Source of the DNA: Alternaria dauci | Lineage: Eukaryota; Ascomycota; Dothideomycetes; Pleosporales; Pleosporaceae | Assembly (NCBI RefSeq): GCF_042100115.1 | Contig: NC_091275.1 | Location: 992,001 to 1,056,000 of the forward strand | Direction of reading: 5' to 3' | DNA: 64,000 nt | Part shown: positions 10,168 to 23,500 of the stretch, in pieces | How the letters are laid out: each line of letters starts with the position of its first letter | How positions within the stretch are numbered: the first letter of the stretch is position 1 | Made by a program: the position numbers and the translations under genes | Notes under the pieces: model-generated | The model's database searches: none | The model's input: the letters and a program-made list of their open reading frames with translations, nothing else | What the model was told of the DNA's origin: nothing

Positions 10168-12911
10168 CTATATACCGTTACGGATGTTGCGGTATGTTGT
10201 AAAAGTAAGATAACCGTCACTTTCGGCGGGCTCAAGACTGGTTGCTTCGCCTCCTTCTTGTGTCTGGATTCTGCGAAGTTCAATGTCCGACTCTGGGGCA
10301 TAGCTGGACGGGGAGTAATCCGTATTGAATTCCTGGCCCCTACCTGTATAGTTCGGATAGAATCTCGCTGGAACAATACCATATTGGACTCGGAAAAACT
10401 GAGCATCGCAATCAAATGGCAGTGGCTGATGGCAGGCGCTGCTTATAGCCATAGAGTCGGTAGGTCTCCCTTGCAGGAACGGTACTCCAAAAGGTCTGTA
10501 ACCGTAGTAACATAAAGCAGAGCAAAGGATTATCCCGAGTACTACTGCTAGTAGGGAAGCGTTAGTAATCATTCGCAATTACCCAGGGTAAGGTAACCAG
10601 ATAAGTGCTTACCGGTGATCATAGGCCAGACACTAAAACCACTCACGGTATTTAAAGAGTCAGAGAGTAGCTCCTCAGGAATGACCTTGTCTATCTGTTC
10701 TAGAGGCACGATGAAGATACTCTGAGACAACAACCAGTGGAGGGTTGCCGAGGTAGCTAGCAAGGGTGCTCCAAATCTCCAAGGCATCGATATAAAATAC
10801 GATGATCGCTGGGTAGTGGCCTCCGGGTAGGTCAAACGAAGCGATTTGCAATCCTTGTAGTGTGTCCACTCTCTGCTTACCAACATAGCAGTCAATACAC
10901 CGTTGTATTGGAAGTATATCATGGACAACACAAGCTGCCATACGTTGGCAAACATGACAAAAATGTGGAACTTTTGGGCCAGAGGCAGGGAAAAATATGA
11001 ACCAGGAAAAATGGAGAGAGGATATTGGGACTGTTTCCCAAATCCAAGAGAGAAAAAGGTGGTTCTGGATCCCGTGGTGTTCCGGATACTTTGTAAAGCT
11101 GCACAGAGGGCTGCAATGCCTATGCTTATGAACATAGCCACGCTAGGAACCAACCTATTAGTATACGCTAAGAAAGATAAGGACTATACTTACGGTCCAA
11201 ACAACCAAATCCACCGGTAGCGCGATAGTGTCTGATACAGTTTCGCAGCAGAATTTCCAGAAGTCTTCGCATGATCAAATCTATGTCTGCTTTGTGGACT
11301 AGTAAAGCCGTCGTGCCGGCTAAGAAAAGAAGCCAGAGCATCGCCTAGTGTAGATAAGGGCTGTACGTCGCTTTTTGAGTAGATAACGGCTGTCCAAACA
11401 ATGGCAAGGACTTTGAGGAAGTTCGCAATGCATACAGCTTGATACAGTTAGTCGATTAGACTGAATTATCAGCTTACTTAACTTACCCGTTAGCATAGGC
11501 CATGAAAAGCCCAATGCATAAGCTTGCGAATTATCCCACTGTCTTGACAAGCAATAATCGACGCGACAGCCAAAGACATTCCAATCTTCGATTGTCGTCT
11601 CGTTCGAAAGATATTTGTAGATATCGTACCGTGAAAAATTATTCGAAGAACCCCAAACCCACTGGCAGCCACTAGTTCGAGTTGGTCCAACGCTGTATCC
11701 AATATGCAATAAAGGACCATCATCGACCAGTTCGGAGGTAAGTTCGTCGTAAGTGACTACTATTATGACATCGGAGTGGTTTCCGAAGGAAGCACCGTAT
11801 CTGGCCAAACAATCCATTGCAGTGATATTATCGAATGATAGAGGTTCGACCAGCGTGCTCCCGTTTCGGAACAAATCGCAGTTATCACCACATAGGTTGG
11901 AATAGACCTCCTGACTGGTGTCCCAGCGTGGATTCAAAGACCAATTCCCAAACTGCGGGTAATTCGGACTGTACCCGAACATATGTTCCTTTTGCCGTTG
12001 CTGTGCGTTTTCGGAAGCGACCGTCATATTAACTACATCGGCAGTGAAGAAAGAGGGCCCGAAAACAAGGTAGGTGTAGGAGTTTAGTGGTTGCGTTGTG
12101 AAGAAGACTGAATTGTACCTAGGGGAATGCATGAGTGCAACGAGCAGGATAGCTGTGTTTAATTCACTTACAACAGATGTAGTGGTAGTGATGCGAGACC
12201 CAATAAAACCCAAAGCAATGCTCGTTTGTAACTAATAAACCTCAAGTTGCTAAAGCTCGGAATACCAATGTCTAGCGAGACAGGAGACGCTCTCGCGTGC
12301 GCCCTGTCGACATCTTCACGAGTTGGCGCAACAAGAAGCTGCATACATAGGTTAGAGCAGGCCAAGAGTGCGGTAGATATGATGTTGACAGCCACGTGTA
12401 TGGCAGTATTCAAGGCCGATGTTATTCCGCGTGCGCCGCGAAAAAGTGCGCCACCTGGAAATTTTTGTTGAAGGACCAGTAGTGTAATGAAGTTGACGAG
12501 GAAGATGAGAACGGCGAGGATGGTAACAACGATTAGGACTGTAGTTCGTTTGGAACGCCTTAGTAATCGTTTCGCTGTTGAGCTTTCAGGATCCGCCTCT
12601 TCTAGAAACCATGGAACTTTCTCACGGGAAGCAAAGTCAGGATGCTCGTTGCAGCGCGTTAAGGGTTCTAATAATGGCTCTTCTTCGTTGTCCTCGCCTG
12701 CGGAAGAGGAGACGTCCCCAGCTGAGAGGTCTAAAGTAGCAGTCTCTGGATATGTCTCCGGGTTCGGAATGTGGGACACATGCGCGTTGACCTCTTGCTC
12801 TGGAGGCGCTTGTTCGTCGATGAACTCTATCCGTGTAGCTGGTTGAGAAGGCTCGCTAGCGTTTCCATCGTGGTGCGTTGCAATTGAATACATTTTGGGG
12901 CTTCTGTACAC
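10168..12911 (-). CDS. DUF6536-domain multi-pass membrane protein
   Basis: Exons on the minus strand: 12911-12172, 12118-11487, 11437-11194, 11142-10613 and 10547-10168. The introns (53, 49, 51 and 65 nt) are all GT-AG and keep one frame of 841 aa. The N-terminal ~115 residues are acidic and polar. A membrane segment follows (TTVLIVVTILAVLIFLVNF), then stretches typical of fungal DUF6536 proteins, such as the AP-TREDVDRAH region just after the second hydrophobic segment. Later come a large exon with several N-glycosylation sequons (probably extracytoplasmic), repeated SWPML/VWPMI-type motifs at exon ends, and a C-terminal ISSACHQP stretch. The function of DUF6536 is unknown; these are fungal integral membrane proteins. 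The last intron has two in-frame acceptors 3 nt apart (TAG at 10548, CAG at 10545). The gene ends less than 400 bp from the AT-rich repeat block. The start could also be the second Met, 18 bp downstream. Confidence 0.85.
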
Positions 12912-13280
12912 GACGCTAAAGAAGTACAGACAGAATAGACAAGCTTTGTATGCTCGACTGTATTATTGATTTTTAAAAGGATACTAACTGGTCTTTAAGT
13001 TAGCAGGCATCCCATATCTTAATAATAAGTATCGCCAGCAGCACAGCCTTATTGCTTAGGTAGGCAGCAGCGAGGATATAGCTACTAGCTAGAATAGGAT
13101 ACTGCTAGGTAGCTTAGTGTAATCTATAAGCACTTCACTCGCTTCGCGGCTGTCTTATTAGCACGGCTGAAACTAGTCGCAGTATCTATCGCCGCTGTAT
13201 CAACGGGCTCCGCCTACTACTCCTACTAGGATTAGGCACCGCTATAGTGCCTATACGCGTAATAAGCTAATTCGCGTAAT
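12912..13280. other. Transition from gene-rich DNA to AT-rich repeat block
   Basis: Composition shifts over about 300 bp. GC-containing words persist to roughly 13280 (for example a hairpin AGGCAC/GTGCCT at 13234-13252), then CpA and TpG nearly vanish. No gene. This is the promoter side of the DUF6536 gene, whose first ATG is at 12911. Confidence 0.6.
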
Positions 13281-13411
13281 AAGCCACTATAATAAGATTA
13301 GATAATAGTAAATATAAGGTTATTAAGCTACACTAAATAACTATTATTATAAGATTTTTTAGAGTATTAATATATAGACACTACTATAGTATTTATAATA
13401 CTTATATCTTA

Positions 13412-14533
13412 CTAGCGTTATTAGCTTTATTTATACCTTTACTAGCTAGTATAATAGTAGTACCTATAAAGAGGATCTTAGTAATAAATATTAAGTCCTT
13501 AAGTATATAGTTAAATTCTTTTTTAGTAAACTTATATAATAGGCTAAAGGATAAAATATAAGTCTAAAACTTATACTTAAGGTTACTTTTAAGAGGGTTA
13601 ATCTTAATAATAACTTTATACTTACTATACTACTTAATAGTAGCTACTATAGTTACTAAGAAGGTTACTAAGCTCTTTAAAATAAAGTACTTTATACTTA
13701 TAATAATATTATATTTAATAACTTTTATGTTAGAAATACTAGAGTTACTAGATATACTAGATATACTAGATATACTAGATATACTAGATGTATTAAAGTA
13801 AAAGAGTTAAGAGAAGAAAATTTAAGTTACTTAAATATCTTTTTATTCTTAAGTACTATCGTTATAAGGCTAAATATAAGCTATAGACTATAGTTTAAAA
13901 ACTCCTCTTCCCCCCTAAACTCCTCTTCTCCTTAATATTACTATAACTCTCTAGAACTACTTAAAATTTAGGGCTTTAGCTTTAACTTATCTATTATTAA
14001 ATATATATTACTATATATAGTAAAACTAGGTATTAAGGAAATATACTTTTACTATAATTTATTATAGATCTTTTAATAGTATTATACTTATATTATTTAC
14101 TAGTGTATTTATTATTTAAATAAAAAGATATTTAAGAAACTACTTAACTTATCTTCTCTTAACTTTTATACTTTAGTATATCTTATATATCTAGTAACTC
14201 TAGTAACTCTAGTATCTTTAATATAAAAGTTATTAAATATAATATTATTATAAGTATAAAGTACTTTATTTTAAAGAGCTTAGTAACCTTCTTAGTAACT
14301 ATAGTAGCTACTATTAAGTAGTATAGTAAGTATAAAGTTATTATTAAGATTAACCCTCTTAAAAGTAACCTTAAGTATAAGTTTTAGACTTATATTTAAT
14401 CCCTTAGCCTATTATATAAGTTTACTAAAAAAGAATTTAACTATATACTTAGGGACCTAGTATTTATTACTAAGGTCCTCCTTATAAGTACTACTATTAT
14501 ACTAGCTAGTAAAGGTATAAATAAAGCTAATAA
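13412..14533. repeat. Large inverted repeat (family X), arms about 430 bp, spacer about 260 bp
   Basis: The left arm (about 13412-13852) is the reverse complement of the right arm (about 14110-14533). For example TTAGCTTTATTTATACCTTT at the outer left end matches the outer right end, and an AGTTAAGAGAAG-type word occurs near both inner ends. Divergence between arms is mainly transitions. The right-arm outer sequence continues to about 14640 and recurs at 41655-41785, so this is a repeat family rather than a one-off palindrome. No coding potential is recognised. Confidence 0.8.
13747..13790. repeat. 9-bp tandem repeat (CTAGATATA)n
   Basis: Nearly five perfect units inside the left arm of inverted repeat X. 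The matching site in the right arm has only a degenerate version, so the array expanded after the arms formed, or was lost in one arm. Confidence 0.85.
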
Positions 14534-14641
14534 GTTATTTACTCTTCTTTAGGATATATAAGTCTAGTATATATATAATATATAAGTTACTAGTACTATA
14601 ATAACTAATAAGTAGTATAAGTACTTAGAGGAGGTTTATAA

Positions 14642-15010
14642 TTTTTTTATTTTCTATAAGTAGGGGCTTTGTTACAATAAAACTTTAAAAAATTAAAAAG
14701 TAGCTATCCCTCTACTTATTAGTTACAAAAGTTAATAAAAAAGATAAAGTAATAATATAATTTAAATACTAAACTAATTAGTATTTTAGGGTAGTAAAGC
14801 TCTTATATCTATATATAAAAACTAAAGTTAAAAAGAATTTACTAAAGGTAACTAAAAAAAGATACCTATTAAACCTTAGGAGGGTATAAGGATTACTAGG
14901 TATTAACTAGTAATATAATAATAATATATTATAAAAGGGAGAGAGGATATAGTACATTTACTATAACTAAGAAAGGTTATATAAAATCTTAGCTACTTCT
15001 AACCTTTTAT
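14642..15010 (-). repeat. Repeat B, copy 1 (minus orientation, 3' part only)
   Basis: Matches the 3' part of the complete copy at 28179-29548 in reverse orientation. It includes the A-rich tail (T-rich here, 14642-14655), a mutated version of the C7 tract, and the following 300 bp. It is broken near 15010, just before LTR-like repeat C. It lies inside family X sequence: the uninterrupted equivalent is at about 41770. Confidence 0.7.
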
Positions 15011-15034
15011 AAGGGGCTACGCTTAGGGAGCTAT

Positions 15035-15290
15035 TATATATTATAGTAGAGTATTTTATTACTAATTCTCTATTAGGAATAGGTGCTTAATATAGTAGGT
15101 AGATATAGAAATAATAGAAATATTAAAAGGAGTATATATTATAATTATTATATTATAGCTAAACGCTATTTAGCTAGTTTCTATAGGGACTCTTTTTCTT
15201 ATACTGTCCCTAAGCCTAAAAGTTCTTTAACTACTTATACTTCCCTAGTTTCTCTACTTTATCCTTCCCTTACTTATAAAGAAAGCTTCT
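15035..15290. repeat. LTR-like direct repeat C, left copy
   Basis: About 250 bp starting at a TAGTAGAGTATTTTATTACT word are repeated in the same orientation at about 35088-35325. A partial third copy is at 37597-37645. Size and direct orientation suggest LTRs, but no flanking target duplication was found. Confidence 0.55.
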
Positions 15291-18200
15291 TCTTCTTTTA
15301 CTAGAATAACTCTTAGACTTATAATTATATAATACAACCTATATATAACCCTAGTAAGTAGACCTATAAATCTTAAACTAGATACTAAAGTCCTCCCTCC
15401 TAATTTAATTTACCAACTATCTATCTTATACCTCTTTATACTATATCCTCTATTTCTTATTATAATTTAATTCTTCCCTACTATACTATCCTTATTCTTT
15501 TCCTCTTCTCTTATAGTTCTTAGGATAGACTACTTCTTCTTCTTATAGTTTTTTAGGATTTATTAGATATTACTTTATACTTAACTAAGTTCCTATATAT
15601 ATCTTCTATTCTTTTTATTTAATTATCTTCTTGCGCTACTTAGCTAACCTCTATACTAACTAGAATACCTCTACCTCCTTTAATAGTTCTATATAGATTA
15701 CCTTTTATATCCTAGGTATATTCTAAATATCCTTTAGTACTAGCTATAAGACCTACTTTTTCTATAGACTTTAATATTACTCTAGGTCTATTTATTACTA
15801 AAGGCCTTTTAGTGCCTAGTAACTAAATACTAAATGATAATAATACTACTTCTACTTACTTCTACCTCTTCCTTCCCTTAGCTACTTTATTACTTTATTT
15901 ATACTACTTTACTAGCTTTATTACCCTCTTACTATTCCTCTTAACCCTACTACACTTTTATTATAATATTCTTTCTTACTATTAACTCCCCTAAGAAACT
16001 AAAGCGCCTTTATATTTAGTATAGTACTAGGCTACCTAAGGAGTAATCTATTACTATATTTATACTACCTAATTCCTCTACCTTACTTACTTATATACCT
16101 CTACTAGCTATTACTAAAGATACTATTATAACTAAGAGGGCTTTAGTATTAGGCTCTAATAGTAAGTCTAATTCTATTTCTAATTCTCTACTATATTACT
16201 TAGCTTTACTTATTTAAGATCTTAATAACTAATCTTAGGGAGAGTAGGATTCTAATAGCCTAGTCTTTAACTAGAATATTTAGGATCTTATCTTTATAAT
16301 ACCTAAGGGTCTACCTATACTACCTAAGAATACTTTAGTAATAGACTATAATATCCTAGATTCTCTCTCCCTTTACCTATTTTACTACTACTATATAAAG
16401 CCTTCCTTAATTATTACTAAGGCTATCTTAGGGTAAGAATAAGTAAGCGCTACTAATTAGGCTACTATTACTTAGCTCTTTAAGTAAGATAATAATAAAG
16501 ATACCTATAATTCTACCCTTATACCTATAAACTTAGTAAATATCCTTTAGGCTACACCTTCTCTTATCTAGCCTAATACTAGTAAAGCTAAACCTATCTC
16601 TCCTTTAAAGAGAGTAGTTCCTAGTAGTAGAGGTCCTATTAATCTTAAGCTCTTTACTTATCTTTCTTCTAATTCTAGTTATAATAAGGTTATAGAGTAC
16701 TATAAGTTTTAAATTCTATTTATTATCTTTTTAAATATCCTTCTAATATCCTACCTTATATAGTTATTAATAATACTAATAAAGTCCTCTCTTATAATTA
16801 GATTAGATCCCTTTAGCTCTACTTCTAGAGACTTAGGTATACTAGTTTTACTCTTAAACCTTTACTCCTAGTATTTATAATTTACCTTAATAATAAGTTT
16901 TTAGACTTTTAGGTTAACTCTAAGAGGCTACTTAATTTTCTTTCTAAGTTTAGGACTATTAGTATATACTTCTACTTATTTAGCTCTATAAAGCGTACTA
17001 TTATTAATTCTAATATTAAGGCTTTAATACTAAGTATCTATTAAGGTACTATTATAATTAGTAGTGTTAATAACCCTAACTATATTAGTTATATATATAG
17101 CTACTATAACTCTAACTATTACACTAAAGTCTATAGCACCTATATTATTATATATATTAATAGTAAGCTATATAAGAATAGTATCTATATTAATTATATT
17201 TATAGTAGCGCCTTAAATACCTATTTATTCTACTATAAGTACCTAATTATCTTTTAGATAGCCTCTTCTTTTTTTTTTTATATATCTTACTAATTTAAAC
17301 TTTTTCTAAGTAATATTCCTATTTATTACAGTACTACTTATATTAGCTAACTTTCTTTTATCCCCTCCTCTAATATCCTTAATACTCTTACTTTACCTCT
17401 CCTTACTTATACTAGTACTAGTAAGGTTATAATACTTACTAAGAAACCTCTATTTACTTACTCTTCCTTTAGCTAGGTTAGTAAGAAGTCTACTACTAGC
17501 TATAGTCTTTATTTAAGCTAGTTAAATAAAGGTAAGGCTAGTAACTTTAAGCTTAAGCTTAGCTTAGATACTAATAGTATTACCTCTAAGGATTTAGCTC
17601 TTATAAAGCTATCTTTAGTTAGGGAGTTAGGTAATAACTAAGTTATTACTCTATCTAAGCTACCTAAGAAGGCTACTTATAAGATACTTACTCCTCTGAA
17701 GCGCACTACTACTTAAAAGCTAGTAATACTATTACTAATAAAGAAGAAGGCTCCTTATAAGAAGTCTTTTACTCTAGCTCCTTTAGCTTCTTCTAAGGCT
17801 TATTTAGTTTAGCACTCTCTTTATAAACTAACTATTAACGCTCTAAAGGAGTAGGTTAAAAAGCGTTAGAAGGCCTTTCTTTATAAGTATCTTCCTAATC
17901 GCTAATATCCTATTAATATTAAGAGTCTTTATTATTATATAGAGTTAATTAATTCTACTTTTTAGCCTAAAGTTCTTATTATTAAGCCTATTACTATAGT
18001 TAAGGACACCTCTATTACTAAGTCTAGTAGTAATAGTACTAGTTTCTAGTCTTTATTATATACTTCTCTAGGTTTTAGGAGTAAGTAGTTAGCTAGTTAT
18101 ATTACTACTATCCTAATAGGCTTTTAGCTATAGTTCTTATAGAAATCTATATCTAACTATCTTATTTTACTTCTTATTTATTTTAAAGATATTAGTATTA

Positions 18201-20128
18201 CTTCTAATCTTCTTTTTTTATAAAGTATTTATACTACTCCCTCCCTTATTTAAGAAATTAAAGGTCCCTTCTTCTTTAAAATCTAGTTTCTAAAGAGTGT
18301 TTAGAATATAGAGTAGACTAAAGGATAAAGTAATTCTATATTTATTATAGGTTTTTAACTTTAGAGATTAGTAATAGCTACTTAATAGATATTTATTCCT
18401 AAGCTATAGTTCTATCTTTCTTAATTTTAGTTCCTAGACTTCTTAGGGTAGTTCTTAAGACTTTAGATTTATTTCTTTCTATTCTAAGTATATTCTAGTA
18501 GAGTTCTCTAGATATCTTATCTTTTCTAAGTTATATTTAAGGTAATTAGATATAGTTCTCCCCTAGGTAGTTAGGTTCTACTAACTATTTAGTTAGGTTT
18601 ATCTCTTATTTAGGTTAAGTGCTCTTTAGCCTTAAATTATATTTTAGTATATATTCTTAGTTCCTTACACTATATAGTCTAGATTATTTCTTATATCCTA
18701 AGTATATTTTTAGACTTACTTATTTCTTATAATATACCCTATTATTACTTTAGTGTTATACTATCTCTTACCTTAAAAGTAGGTCTATTACCTTAGTTAT
18801 AAGAAGCCTTTAGATAGTAAATAGTTAAAGTCTTTTCTATAATAATAATACTAACCTATCTATTCCTTACTACCCTTATCTCTTCTTTCTACTCTTCTTT
18901 GCTACTTTAAACTTACTCTACTCTCTATTCTTTACCTCTTTCTTTATATCCTTACTATCTATATATACTTTATAATAATATCTACTCCTCTTTATAATAA
19001 TACCTTACTTACTTAACCTACTACTACTATAGGTTATAGCGCGCTTAGTTTTTAGTTACGCGTTAATTCCTACCTTATATTACTTTTCCTTTCCTTATCC
19101 TTAGTTCTAGCTACTAATATTATTATAACTAAGAGGGCTTTAGTATTAGGCTCTAATAGTAAGTTTAATTCTTATCTATATTCCTCTACGTATCACTCTA
19201 CTTTACCTATTTAAGATCTTAATAATACTCTATAAAGATATAAGGATAATAGCTATAAGTTTACTAACTAAGATATTATAGATTTAGACTTTAATATAAG
19301 TAGCTAGTCTCTTTCCCTACTACTTAAGAATACTTTAGTAATAGACTATAATATCTTAGATTCCCTTTTACTTTACTTATCTTACTACTACTATATAAAG
19401 CCTTCTTTAATTATTACTAGTACTATCTTAGGGTAAGAATAAGTAAGTACTACTAATTAAGCTACTATTACTTAGCTCTTTAAATAAGATAATAATAAGA
19501 ATACTTATAATTTTACTCTTACACTTACTAACCTAGTAAATATCCTTTAGACTACGCCTTCTACTATTATTAATACTTACTACTTAAGATTTATCCTTAG
19601 TCCTATTAGGGATTAGGTTACTAAGCTCTAAGTACCTCCTCTATTATATTCCTTTATATCTATTACTATAGAGTTTAGTAAGTTAAACCTTCCTCTTTAA
19701 GTCTACCTAAATATTATTTTAATATTCTAATACTATAGTTAAGAATAACTCTAATAAAGAGATTACTCTAGTATAGCTAATAGGCCTCCTTAAGTACTTC
19801 TAGTTACTTTACTTTACTAGTTATTTTCCTAGTCCTACCCTTTATACTACTTTTCTTCCTTCTCTTAATAATACTACTCCGTCTACTTACCTAATAGGCC
19901 TTGAGCTCTTTATTATAGATAGTATTACTATTAATAAGTTCTTTTAGTTATCTAGTAGTTAGAAGCACTATATCTTTAAGCCTTACCTAGTAGCTTTAAT
20001 CTACTAGTATCTAGAGACTATCTATACTTATACTAATACTTATAGCGCTAACTCTAAGTTTAGTAATATTATAAAGATATATAGTAATTATAAGAAAGGG
20101 TTAGAGTCTAAACCCTTTAGTACCTATA
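15290..20128 (+). repeat. Unidentified decayed repeat family Z (plus-strand coding remnants)
   Basis: RIP-altered sequence whose plus-strand frame, ignoring Gln/Trp-type stops, reads as Ser/Thr/Lys-rich protein, for example KKKAPYKKS near 17750. A direct repeat links 16115-16560 and 19120-19560, both containing CTAAGAGGGCTTTAGTATTA. A third related stretch (17690-17850) recurs at 25380-25530, to the right of Gypsy element A. I do not recognise the protein family. Element A is inserted at the right end of this stretch. Confidence 0.5.
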
Positions 20129-20583
20129 TATTATATAGGGTTTAGCTATACTTCTCTAGGCTTAGTCTATACTAAGGTAAGGTAGACTAAAGTAGTAATC
20201 TATAAAGTAATATATAGAATAATTAAGTAGAAAGGAGTTATTATTATAACTAAAAGAATAATAATACTAATTTTATAAATGATAGAATAACTAGTTAATA
20301 ATCTACATAAGAGATAAACTATTTAAGTAAACTATAATAAGTATAATAATAAGATCTAATATATTCTTATACCTATTATATTTAATACCTATCCTCCCTA
20401 GCCTCCTTCTTTAAAGGGAGGTTTAGGAGGTCTATAGCCTCCTAGCCCTTACTAGCCTCCCTAAGGCCCTACTTTAGCGGGATACTAATTATGTAACTTA
20501 GCGTACCCTACACCTAAGCCTTTATTTCCTTTATTATAACCCTTCCTTATATAAAGAGGATTTAACCTTTATTATTTATAATA
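20129..20583 (-). repeat. LTR of element A (3' LTR)
   Basis: 455 bp, highly similar to 24370-24823 with mainly transition differences. It contains the palindromic CCTCC...GGAGG segment also seen in the relic at 42575. Confidence 0.85.
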
Positions 20584-23500
20584 TTATCCCCCCTCTTAGG
20601 TATATTATCCTAATACCTTAGATTATTATTTCTCTATACCTAGTCTAGTAGTAGAGGTGTAGGATTAGGTATTCCTATAGTATTATATCCTTTTTTCTTC
20701 CCTTTCTTTACCTCTCCTAACTATACCTAAGGTTCTATCTTCTTAATAGGTTTATACCTAGACTTTAACTTAACAGCGCTAGGCGTGTGCTAACTATATC
20801 TATTACTAAGGGAATAAAATAACCTTTTATTATAAACGCTATAAAGAGAAGAATCTTTATTATTTTATAGATACTACCTTAGAGTAGTGCGTAGGCTATA
20901 TTTTAGTAAAAGCTAAGTATAGCTTATTTATTTTAGAGGAGGAGTAGGAGAAGGTTAAGGCTAAGAAATAGGAGAAATATTTAGCGCTTCTTTATACTAA
21001 GGCTAAAGTTACTTAGCTTTACCTAGAAGTAGTAGAGACTAAGGCGCGAGAGTAAGTATTTACTAATTAAGATTATACTATTTTAAGTCTTTAGGATTAT
21101 ATAAAAGAGTAAGCTAAGGGGAATTCTACCCCTAGTATAGACTTTCTAATAACTAAACTATTACTACCTAGACTATTAACTAACTTAGGCTAGTTATAGG
21201 CTAATACTTCTTTTAATCCTTTTTTTAACTTCTTTTCTTCCCTTAAGGATCTAGTCCTCTCTTCTCTAGGTATCTCTAGTAGTACTTACGTACCTATAAC
21301 TTATAGTTTATTAAATTTTCCTTTAGTTCCTAAGTATTCTAACTCTTTAGCTATCCTAGCTACTTAACTAAGTATTTTTACTAATAACTAATTTTCTATA
21401 AGTCCCTAATCTCCTTAACTTTATACTTATTATCTTTAAGCTCTATATTAGTAGCTAGCTTAGTATCTAGAGGTACTCTTTCTAAGAGTTTCTTATAAAA
21501 GATAGGGTAGATACGTATACCTAGTAGGAGTTAGAGTTTATAATTTATATTACTTATTTCCTCTAGAACCTTAAATAGTCCTACTTAGAGGTTATCTAGT
21601 TTCTTACTTAGTTACTTAGTTTTTAAGTTCTATTATAATAAGAAAACTTTATCTTCTTTCTTAAAGGTTAGTCCCTTAATCCTTTACTTATTAGCTACCT
21701 TAGTTATTATAAGGTTCCTATAAGCTATATTCTTACTTAATTCTATATATAGTTCTTATATTAAGTAGGCTTTATTATCTATACTTACTATAATACTTTC
21801 TATATCCTTTAGATCTTAATAAGTAACTAGCTTATATCTATAGTTTATATAGTATAGTAAGTACTTAGTTATTACTAACCTAGTACTATTATAAGCTAGT
21901 TATACTATTAGTAAGAGTTTAACCTAGTTATCTTATAGCTTATTAGTGTATATCCTTAGATACTATTCTAGTATCTAGTTTATTCTTTCTATCTAGCTAT
22001 CTATTTTAGGGTAGAAGCTAGTTAATAGCTTCTTCTTTACACCTAACTTTACTAGGAATATATTCTAATACTTAGAAGTAAATAGTTTATTATAGTTAGT
22101 AATAAACTCTTTAGGTATCCTATATTCTAATATTAGTACCTTACTAACCTTATACGCGTATTCTTCTACTATAATAGTCTCTTCTATAGGTATAAACTTT
22201 ACTCCTTTTATATATTAGTATATAATAACTAGGATTATATTATATAGCCTTCTAGATCCTAGTTCTAATAACTTTAGGAGCTTTACTATAAAGTCTATTA
22301 TTACACTACTCTATAGTCTTATTAGTAGTAGTAAGGGTTATAATAGGCTATAAAGCTTATATCTCTTAGGCTTATTCTAGTAATAAGCTAAATAGTTACT
22401 TAGGACGTCCTATACCTTTACTTATAAGTATAGTATAGCGAACACCTTAGCTAAACATCTAACTATTTCTTCTAGTAATATATCTCTATATTCTAAGGAT
22501 TTATATAGTTCCTAAATAAGACTTAGTCTTATATATAGAGGTATATATATTTAATTTCTTTAAATTATATCTTAGTACTCTTATTTATCCTATAATAGTT
22601 TATTAGAGCTATTCTCCTTAGGCTTAAACTACTAGCTAGTAGCCTTCTACTACTATTACTACTATAATAATTCTACCTACTTAGCTACCCTAGCTACTCT
22701 AGTTAGTTCTAGCTAGTTATATTATAGTATACTATTAAGTATTTTCTTAAATATAGTATTATATAGCTCTTTATAATTTTCTTTATATAAGTTAGATCTC
22801 TAGCTTAGAGTATCTACTACTCTATTAAGTATTCTAGCTTAATAGGTTATCTTAAAGTTAAACTAAGCTAATATCTTAGCTTATTAAGTTTATCTTTAGT
22901 TAAGTTTCTTTATTATTATAAAACCTACTAAGTTCTAGTAATTAGTAAAAACCTTAATCTAGTATAGTAGTCCTAGTAAATAGACTTCCTATTATTTAAA
23001 GGTATTAACTACTCCTAGTAGCTCCTTATCGTAAACATTATAATTAAGTTCTACTCTAGAGAACTTCCTTAAGTAGTAGAACACTAGTCTCTACTTCTTA
23101 TCTAGGTACTACTATAATAATATAGCTCTAAGTGTATAATCTAACGCGTTAGTCTTAACTTATATCTCTTATTTTAAGTTATATATCTCTAGTATAGGTA
23201 CCTTAAGGAATAACTACTTAATTTAATTAAAAGCCTCCTAATATTCCTTATTCTATTTAAAACTAATTTCCTTCTTTATAATCTTAGAGAGGGGTATTAT
23301 AATCTTCTTATATTAAAGATATACTTTATTATTATAACGCTTCTAGCGTTCTTCCTTAGAGAGACTATTATATCTTTTACCTCCTTAAGTTTTCTTATCT
23401 TTAGCCTTCTCTTCTACCTTACTAGTTATAATAGTATTACTATCCTTATTATATTTTCTATATTACTACTTTATATTAGGTAGGTTAGGATAGAGATACT

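Noticed and set aside
13747..13790. CRISPR-like short repeats
   Set aside because: Simple 9-bp tandem units without spacers, in a eukaryotic repeat.
15083..15304. 73-codon plus-strand frame in the AT-rich block
   Set aside because: Lies in LTR-like repeat C; chance open frame in low-complexity AT-rich DNA.
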